A stretch of DNA of 64,000 nt from Streptosporangium roseum DSM 43021 (GTDB lineage Bacteria > Actinomycetota > Actinomycetes > Streptosporangiales > Streptosporangiaceae): contig NC_013595.1 in assembly GCF_000024865.1 (NCBI RefSeq), positions 2,728,001 to 2,792,000 on the forward strand, given 5' to 3'. Shown piece after piece: positions 59,594 to 64,000 of the stretch. A model generated the notes under the pieces. It was not told where the DNA came from, ran no database searches, and worked only from the letters and a program-made list of their open reading frames with translations. Both the position numbers and the translations under genes were made by a program. Each line of letters begins with the position of its first letter. The first letter of the stretch is position 1.

Positions 59594-59627
59594 AAGTACC
59601 CGCAGTTGGTTGCCCTGTGGAGGATTG

Positions 59628-60323
59628 ATGACCAAGGAAAAGGCGCAGGCGAGACGTGAGCACCTCGCCCGGATGCGTGACGCGCAGAAGCGCAAGGAGC
59701 GTCGCACCGCGATGCTCATGTGGGGCGCGGGCGGGTTGGTCGTCGTGCTGCTGGTCGGCCTGGTCGGCTTCTACCTCGTCAACGAGAGGGCGCAGACCTC
59801 GCTCGACGCGGTCAAAAGCGCCAAGTACCAGGGCGGGGCGCACAAGGAAACCAAGGTCAAATACGCGGAGATCCCGCCGATGGGCGGAGAGCACAATTCC
59901 GTGTGGCAGCGGTGCGGCATCTACGACCAGCCGGTCAACAACGAGAACGCCGTGCACGCACTGGAGCACGGCGCCGTATGGATCACGTACCGTCCGGACC
60001 TGCCCAAGGGGCAGGTGGAGACGCTCAAGAAGGTCGCCTCCGCCGACTACATCCTGCTCAGCCCCTACCCCGGCCTCCCGTCGCCCGTCGTTCTGAGCTC
60101 CTGGAACAAGCAACTGCCCCTGGAGAACGCCGACGACCCCCGTCTGCCCAAGTTCGTCTCCAAGTTCAAGAACGGCCCGGAGACCCCCGAGCTCGGTGCC
60201 GCCTGCGACGGAACCAACAGCACGGACAAGACCGCGGCTGAGAGCCCCATCCCGGACGGCGCGCCGACGCCCGACGCCAGCCCCGAGCCGAGCTCCAGCC
60301 CGAGTCCCAGCTCCACTTCCTGA
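59628..60323 (+). CDS. DUF3105 domain protein, membrane-anchored
   Basis: 231 residues from ATG 59628 after GGAGGATTG. A basic coiled N-terminus (QARREHLARMRDAQKRKERR) leads to one membrane helix (LMWGAGGLVVVLLVGLVGFYLV). The DUF3105 domain follows with YAEIPPMGGEHNSVWQRCGIYDQPVNNENAVHALEHGAVWITYRPDL, whose His and Cys residues suggest metal binding, and LSPYPGLPSPVVLSSWNKQL. A Ser/Pro-rich tail ends the protein. Function unknown; partner of DUF305. Confidence 0.9.
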   Translation: MTKEKAQARREHLARMRDAQKRKERRTAMLMWGAGGLVVVLLVGLVGFYLVNERAQTSLDAVKSAKYQGGAHKETKVKYAEIPPMGGEHNSVWQRCGIYDQPVNNENAVHALEHGAVWITYRPDLPKGQVETLKKVASADYILLSPYPGLPSPVVLSSWNKQLPLENADDPRLPKFVSKFKNGPETPELGAACDGTNSTDKTAAESPIPDGAPTPDASPEPSSSPSPSSTS

Positions 60324-60349
60324 CAGAGCCCGAGGGCGGAAGCGTGAAG

Positions 60350-60379
60350 CGGCGGGCGGCCCCATGGGGCCGCCCGCCG
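60350..60379. terminator. 30-bp perfect palindrome, bidirectional terminator
   Basis: CGGCGGGCGGCCCCA and its exact complement TGGGGCCGCCCGCCG adjoin without a loop. It lies 26 bases after the DUF3105 stop and 35 before the signal peptidase stop, between convergent genes. Confidence 0.75.
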
Positions 60380-60414
60380 AGCGCGCCGCGACGCCCGGCG
60401 ACGGAGCGGGAGCC

Positions 60415-60870
60415 TCACGGCCGCGTGTGCAGCGGCCTGAGCACCACACCCACCACGGCGTCGGTGGGGACGTAGCCGTATTGCCGGGAGTCCCCGCTGC
60501 CGTCGGGGTTGTCGCCGAGAAGCACCAGGCAGCCGGGGGGCACCACCGGCCCAGGCCCCTGGACGGGGAACGGCACCGGGTCGCCGGGGACCGCCGCGAC
60601 GCGTTTGATGACCCGCCGATTGCGCAGGATGTCTTCGGAGGCGGTGCCGTCGGGGACGGGCCGCATCCGCTCGGGGAGGTCGACCAGCGCCACCTGGCCG
60701 GTCCGGATCCGGCCGCCCGAGCGACGCCGCACCAGCACCCGGTCGCCGTGCCGGTAGGTGGGGGTCATGCTGGGGCCCCGTACGGTGACCACCAGGTGCC
60801 GCCGGCGCAGCCACACCAGCCACCCCGCGAGTGCGGCCACCCCCGTCACGGCCAGTGGCAACCAGATCAC
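60415..60870 (-). CDS. S26 family signal peptidase (signal peptidase I type)
   Basis: 151 residues from GTG 60870 (overlap GTGA with the ABC gene). One membrane helix (residues 1-20), then the catalytic Ser34 in RGPSMTPTYRHGDRVLV and Lys89 in RVIKRVAAVPGDPV; the box E motif LLGDNPDGSGDSRQYGYV is also present. It is complete but smaller than housekeeping SipX enzymes and is the last gene of the minus-strand cassette, so it may be dedicated to the Cys-rich peptide exported by the adjacent ABC protein. Confidence 0.92.
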   Translation of the reverse strand: MIWLPLAVTGVAALAGWLVWLRRRHLVVTVRGPSMTPTYRHGDRVLVRRRSGGRIRTGQVALVDLPERMRPVPDGTASEDILRNRRVIKRVAAVPGDPVPFPVQGPGPVVPPGCLVLLGDNPDGSGDSRQYGYVPTDAVVGVVLRPLHTRP

Positions 60871-62717
60871 CGGGGCGCCGTCTCGACGTAGCCCTGGGCC
60901 TGCAGGGCGAAGAGCCGGGAGTAGGCGCCGTTCTCGGCGATCAACTGGTCGTGGTTTCCGCATTCGGTGATTTTCCCATCGGCGAGGACCGCGATCTGGT
61001 CCGCCTCGCGGATTGTGTTCAGGCGGTGGGAGATCAGCAGGCTGGTACGGCCGGCGCGGTGCTCCCGGAGCCGGGCGTGGATCTCGGCCTCGGCCTCGGC
61101 GTCGAGGCCGGAACTGGGTTCGTCGAGGATGAGCAGATCCCGCTCGTCCCGTAGCAGGGCCCGGGCCAGCGCCAGCCGCTGCCCCTGCCCGCCGGACAGC
61201 AGCACCCCGGTCTCAGGGCCCTCGGTGTCGACGCCCTCCAGGAACATCCGGGTCAGCATGGTGTCGTAGCCGTTCGGCAGCGAGGCCAGCACATGATGCA
61301 CCCCGGCGTGCCGGGCGGCGGACTCGATCCGGTCCCTGTCCTGGAGGTGGGTCAGATCACCCAGGCCGATGTTCTCCGCCGCGGAGAGTTCGTACTCCAC
61401 GTAGTCCTGGAACACCGTGCCGATCCGCTCCCGCAGTTCGGCCGGGTCGGTCTCCCGCAGGTCGACCCCGTCCCAGCGGACCTGGCCCCGGACGGGGTCG
61501 TAAAGCCTGCAGAGCAGCTTCACCAACGTGCTCTTCCCGGCTCCGTTCAACCCGACCAGCGCGGTGGTCCGACCGGCGGGGATGGTGAGGTTCATGCCGC
61601 GGAGCACCCACGGCCGGTCCGGGCCGTACCGGAACCAGACGTCCCGGAGTTCGATGCCCGCCACCAGCGCCGGCACCGGGGCGGGGGACGCGGGGACCGG
61701 CAGGTCCGATTCCATCGTGGTCGCCACGTGGTAGTGGTCCAGCATGAGCATCGCCCGGTGGGCGCCGCCCAACTGCCCCACGATCGCGGAGAGGGAACCC
61801 TGGACCCCGGCGACCGCGGCCACGAACACCATCACGTTCCCCACGGTCATCTGTCCGGACCGGGCGGCCTGGATCGCCCAGACCAGCCCGCCGCCGGCGA
61901 CCGCGGCCCCCAGGACGCCGAGCATGGTCTGCACTCCCAGTTCCCGCCGGTCCAGGGCCCGGTTGGTGGCGTTGGCGGACCGCAGTTCGGTGAGCATCCG
62001 GTCCCGGAAGAAAGCCCCGAGCCCGAAGAGCCGGACCTCCTTGGCCTCCCGTGGCGCGCTGAGCAGATTCGCGTAGAAGTACTGGCGCCGCTCGGCGTAG
62101 CCGATCCGCCACATCGCCCCCACCCGGCGCCGGCCCAGCAGGACTTCCGCGCGTACGGTGGGGATCGCGGCGACCCCCACGGCCAGTACCAGCCACGGGT
62201 TGATCAGTAGCAGGGTGACCAGGAACCCGGCCAGGGTCAGCGTGCTCTTCCCGATCCCGGTCGCGCTGTTCACCAGGTCGCCCGGCGCGGTGCTACCGGC
62301 CTGCTGCGCCAGCCGGATCCGGTCGTGGAAGCGCGGGTCCTCCAACCTGGCGAGGCCCCGCAACCGGTGGTTCATCGCGGTGTAGAGCCGGTCCGCCGCG
62401 ATGACCCGCACCCGCCGCCCCAGCTCCGACTCGGCGTACTGGGACAGCCGGGGCAGGACCACGGTGGCGATCCCGGCGAGGGCCAGCGCCACAGTCAGCC
62501 AGACCAGCGCCGGGCCGGACATGCCACCGACCAGACCGTCCAGCACCAGCCCGGTGAGCCACGCGGTCACCACCGGCGCCAGTCCCCCCGCGACCGTCAG
62601 GACCACCAGCCCGGCCAGGCTTCCGGGAGCCGCCTTCAGCGCCAGCCGGGCGGCCGTGCGGACGTGACCCAGCGCCATCCGGGGGGTGAGCCGGACCGTC
62701 GCAGGGGCTCCGCTCAC
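60867..62717 (-). CDS. ABC exporter with fused membrane and ATPase domains
   Basis: 616 residues. About six helices fill the first ~320 residues, without an N-terminal C39 peptidase domain. The ATPase has Walker A GLNGAGKST, signature LLSGGQGQRL, Walker B LLILDEPSSGLD and ISHRLNTI. GTG 62717 overlaps the redoxin stop. This type exports peptides or lipids as a dimer. Lacking a C39 domain, it would not cleave a double-Gly leader, consistent with a separate signal peptidase encoded next to it. Confidence 0.93.
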   Translation of the reverse strand: MSGAPATVRLTPRMALGHVRTAARLALKAAPGSLAGLVVLTVAGGLAPVVTAWLTGLVLDGLVGGMSGPALVWLTVALALAGIATVVLPRLSQYAESELGRRVRVIAADRLYTAMNHRLRGLARLEDPRFHDRIRLAQQAGSTAPGDLVNSATGIGKSTLTLAGFLVTLLLINPWLVLAVGVAAIPTVRAEVLLGRRRVGAMWRIGYAERRQYFYANLLSAPREAKEVRLFGLGAFFRDRMLTELRSANATNRALDRRELGVQTMLGVLGAAVAGGGLVWAIQAARSGQMTVGNVMVFVAAVAGVQGSLSAIVGQLGGAHRAMLMLDHYHVATTMESDLPVPASPAPVPALVAGIELRDVWFRYGPDRPWVLRGMNLTIPAGRTTALVGLNGAGKSTLVKLLCRLYDPVRGQVRWDGVDLRETDPAELRERIGTVFQDYVEYELSAAENIGLGDLTHLQDRDRIESAARHAGVHHVLASLPNGYDTMLTRMFLEGVDTEGPETGVLLSGGQGQRLALARALLRDERDLLILDEPSSGLDAEAEAEIHARLREHRAGRTSLLISHRLNTIREADQIAVLADGKITECGNHDQLIAENGAYSRLFALQAQGYVETAPR

Positions 62718-63253
62718 GCTGTCACCGGTACGGTCACGGCGTCTTTCCCGGAGCTGACCACAGTCCCGTCCTCACCCAGGCGGCACATGGCGGGGTAACC
62801 GAAGACCTTGAACGCGGTGGCCAGGGGGCCCTTGTCCTCCTCGACCACGACCATGGCCGCGTCCCGAAGCTTCGCCACCATGCCGGCCGCGTCCGCCTCG
62901 GCCGGTGCCACGACCACGGCCAGCGCCCGGCGCCGGCCGTCCGGCAGAGCCCGGGCCGCCGTGGCGAACCGCGGGATCCACTCCTCGCACGCGCCGCAGG
63001 TCGGGGAGAAGAACGCCACCAGCCCGCCGCCGGCCAGGTGCGCTTCGGTGATCGGCTCGGCGTCCACGGTGTCGGCGGCGAACGCGGCGGGGCGGCTGCC
63101 CGGGACGATGATCGGATCGGGCATCGGCCTCGCCTGGGCCAGATCGGTGAGGCGGTCGGTGTGGTCCCGCAGCCGGCGGATCACCCCGAGGGTGAGGACC
63201 AGGTTCAGGACGGTGAGGACGCCGCACAGGGTCACGGCCGCGACAACGAACAT
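62714..63253 (-). CDS. Membrane-anchored thioredoxin-like protein (MauD/TlpA-like)
   Basis: 179 residues from ATG 63253. One N-terminal membrane helix (VAAVTLCGVLTVLNLVLTLGVI) anchors a thioredoxin fold with FFSPTCGACEEWIPRF (Cys86 and Cys89) and a cis-Pro in FGYPAMC. The order after MauE recalls MauD of the methylamine dehydrogenase cluster, which is needed for disulfide formation in the small subunit. Likely role: oxidation or isomerisation of disulfides in the Cys-rich peptide outside the membrane. It overlaps the ABC gene by four bases. Confidence 0.88.
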   Translation of the reverse strand: MFVVAAVTLCGVLTVLNLVLTLGVIRRLRDHTDRLTDLAQARPMPDPIIVPGSRPAAFAADTVDAEPITEAHLAGGGLVAFFSPTCGACEEWIPRFATAARALPDGRRRALAVVVAPAEADAAGMVAKLRDAAMVVVEEDKGPLATAFKVFGYPAMCRLGEDGTVVSSGKDAVTVPVTA

Positions 63254-63258
63254 GTCGG

Positions 63259-63807
63259 CTACTTCCTTCTGCTTCGGGATACGGAGGTGGGAGCGAACAG
63301 GGCGATGAGATCGTCCATGCGGATCACGAGGGCGGCGCCGGAGAGAGAGGCGACCGCCGCGACCGCGGCAGGACCTGGCTGCGTCGGGCCGGCCGATGCG
63401 AGTGACGCCATGACCAGTCCGGCCGCCGCCACTGTGGCCAGTGACAGGTTGCGCACCAGGTGCGCCGGGCCCAGCCGCGCGCTCGCGGCGCCGAAGCAGC
63501 GGCACGGAGTGCGTTCGCCCCGGCGCAGGGCCCCGGCGATCCCGACCGCGAACCCTGTCAGCAGCGTGGCGGCGAGGGCGAACCCGGCCGCGGCGGTGGC
63601 GGGGACGGCCACCAGGACCACGGTGGTCAGTTCGGCCGCGAACACCCCCCGTGCGGCCGGCCGCCGCCACCCCGTCAAGCGGGGAGGCAGCAGCCGACCT
63701 GTCGAAGCCGTGAACTCGGCAAACGCCTTACCGGGCCGCTTGCTGACCACCGCTGCCGCGAAGACGACCGCCACGAGCATCTGGCAGCCCAGCAGGACGT
63801 GTGCCAT
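63259..63807 (-). CDS. MauE/DoxX-like redox membrane protein
   Basis: 182 residues from ATG 63807 (a TTG just upstream is possible). Four hydrophobic helices in the MauE arrangement: LLGCQMLVAVVFAAAVVSK, AELTTVVLVAVPATAAAGFALAATLLTGFAVGIAGAL, followed by the family's CRCFG (two Cys), then NLSLATVAAAGLVMASL. MauE proteins work with a thioredoxin-like partner, possibly passing electrons as VKOR/DsbB do. It ends five bases before the redoxin start and follows the peptide gene by 18 bases. Confidence 0.85.
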   Translation of the reverse strand: MAHVLLGCQMLVAVVFAAAVVSKRPGKAFAEFTASTGRLLPPRLTGWRRPAARGVFAAELTTVVLVAVPATAAAGFALAATLLTGFAVGIAGALRRGERTPCRCFGAASARLGPAHLVRNLSLATVAAAGLVMASLASAGPTQPGPAAVAAVASLSGAALVIRMDDLIALFAPTSVSRSRRK

Positions 63808-63825
63808 CAACGGTCTCGGTGGAGG

Positions 63826-64000
63826 CTAGTGGCAGCTGCTGCAGGAAATGTAACGGGCGCTGTCCGTGCAATAGCAGTCCTGGTGCTTGCCTCCACCGCA
63901 ACTGAGGGTGTACCAGCACGGGCCCGTGTACGGATAGGAACCGCATGGGCAGCTCGCCGCCGCGGTGGTGGCGGGTACGAAGCGGCTCAACAGCCGGTCA
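63826..64000 (-). CDS. Small cysteine-rich peptide precursor (5' end beyond window)
   Basis: A minus-strand frame ending at TAG 63826 is open to the window edge: 57 residues are visible, with the N-terminus missing. The first ~15 residues (LLSRFVPATTAAA) look like the end of a leader with an Ala-rich signal-peptidase-like site. The remaining 42 contain eight Cys at visible positions 17, 19, 28, 34, 42, 44, 53 and 56, enough for four disulfides, plus many Tyr, Gly and Ser and one Trp. It is not long enough, and has too few Trp, for a TTQ-bearing methylamine dehydrogenase light chain, though the Cys-dense style and its neighbours are reminiscent. First gene of the MauE-redoxin-ABC-signal peptidase cassette. 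Confidence 0.7.
   Translation of the reverse strand, partial: DRLLSRFVPATTAAASCPCGSYPYTGPCWYTLSCGGGKHQDCYCTDSARYISCSSCH

Noticed and set aside
60867..62717. Lanthipeptide or bacteriocin transporter with peptidase domain
   Set aside because: No N-terminal C39 Cys/His peptidase domain is present; the protein begins directly with the membrane helices.
63826..64000. Methylamine dehydrogenase light chain (TTQ subunit)
   Set aside because: Neighbours MauE and redoxin suggest it, but the visible part has one Trp only, is too short, and an exporter plus signal peptidase replace the large subunit. It remains the main alternative until the upstream sequence is seen.
1..64000. tRNA, rRNA, replication origin or integrase/attachment sites
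   Set aside because: I looked for CCA-ending cloverleaf sequences, conserved rRNA stretches, DnaA-box clusters and recombinase genes and saw none; only the ISAs1 remnant and an unclear HTH fragment suggest mobility.

Overview
The window is very GC-rich, with GTG and even TTG starts, many 4-base stop/start overlaps and families typical of filamentous actinomycetes (DUF5753 XRE regulators with DUF397 partners, two-component NarL/DesK pairs, Ser/Thr kinase with a membrane-anchored partner, F420-type LLM oxidoreductase). I infer a Streptosporangiaceae-like actinobacterial chromosome. It has no rRNA or tRNA genes that I can see, no CRISPR, and one decayed insertion sequence.

Layout. 1-5.2 kb: an exo/endonuclease/phosphatase-fold membrane protein (cut by the window edge), a DUF885 and an M20 peptidase, and a rhodanese/TetR divergent pair with palindromic operators. 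5.3-13.2 kb: a penicillin-acylase-family N-terminal nucleophile hydrolase, then a two-component system divergent from an ABC ATPase and an unusual ABC-2 permease fused to a secreted-type alpha/beta hydrolase. 13.3-18.1 kb: a helicase-associated protein and an ATPase/XRE/DUF397 regulatory cluster. 18.5-24.3 kb: a catabolic-looking region (NIPSNAP-like protein, LLM oxidoreductase with a histidine phosphatase, PhyH dioxygenase, phosphotriesterase-family hydrolase, P450). Its two divergent promoters carry the identical 14-mer ACCAAGCGCTTGCT, and the hydantoinase-like hyuAB operon at 30.4-34.3 kb has nearly the same site. 25.3-29.6 kb: a cobalamin riboswitch followed by btuF-btuC-btuD-cbiZ, a complete corrinoid uptake and cobinamide-salvage operon. 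34.5-37.6 kb: a membrane pseudoprotease with a C-terminal zinc ribbon, overlapping a membrane Ser/Thr kinase. 37.7-44.5 kb: DesK-type kinase/regulator, small enzymes, a TetR/methyltransferase pair with tandem operators and a Nudix protein.

44.6-51.1 kb is the accessory and decayed part: a 567-bp ISAs1-type remnant with 15-bp terminal repeats, a second ATPase/XRE/DUF397 cluster, and a two-component system broken by a frameshift and an internal deletion beside an intact ABC transporter. 51.2-57.3 kb: a beta-lactamase-fold hydrolase, a small XRE/membrane-protein pair, and a DUF6421-SDR-threonine aldolase operon. 57.3-58.4 kb: trpS preceded by a 17-codon leader peptide with one Trp codon and mutually exclusive hairpins, a ribosome-mediated attenuator. 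58.5-60.3 kb: DUF3467, DUF305 and DUF3105 genes.

60.4-64.0 kb, all on the minus strand and running off the right edge: an eight-cysteine small peptide, a MauE-like membrane protein, a membrane-anchored redoxin with CxxC, an ABC exporter and a signal peptidase I, overlapping or nearly so. I read this as a cassette making, oxidising, exporting and trimming a disulfide-rich peptide; it is the best candidate here for an undescribed system.
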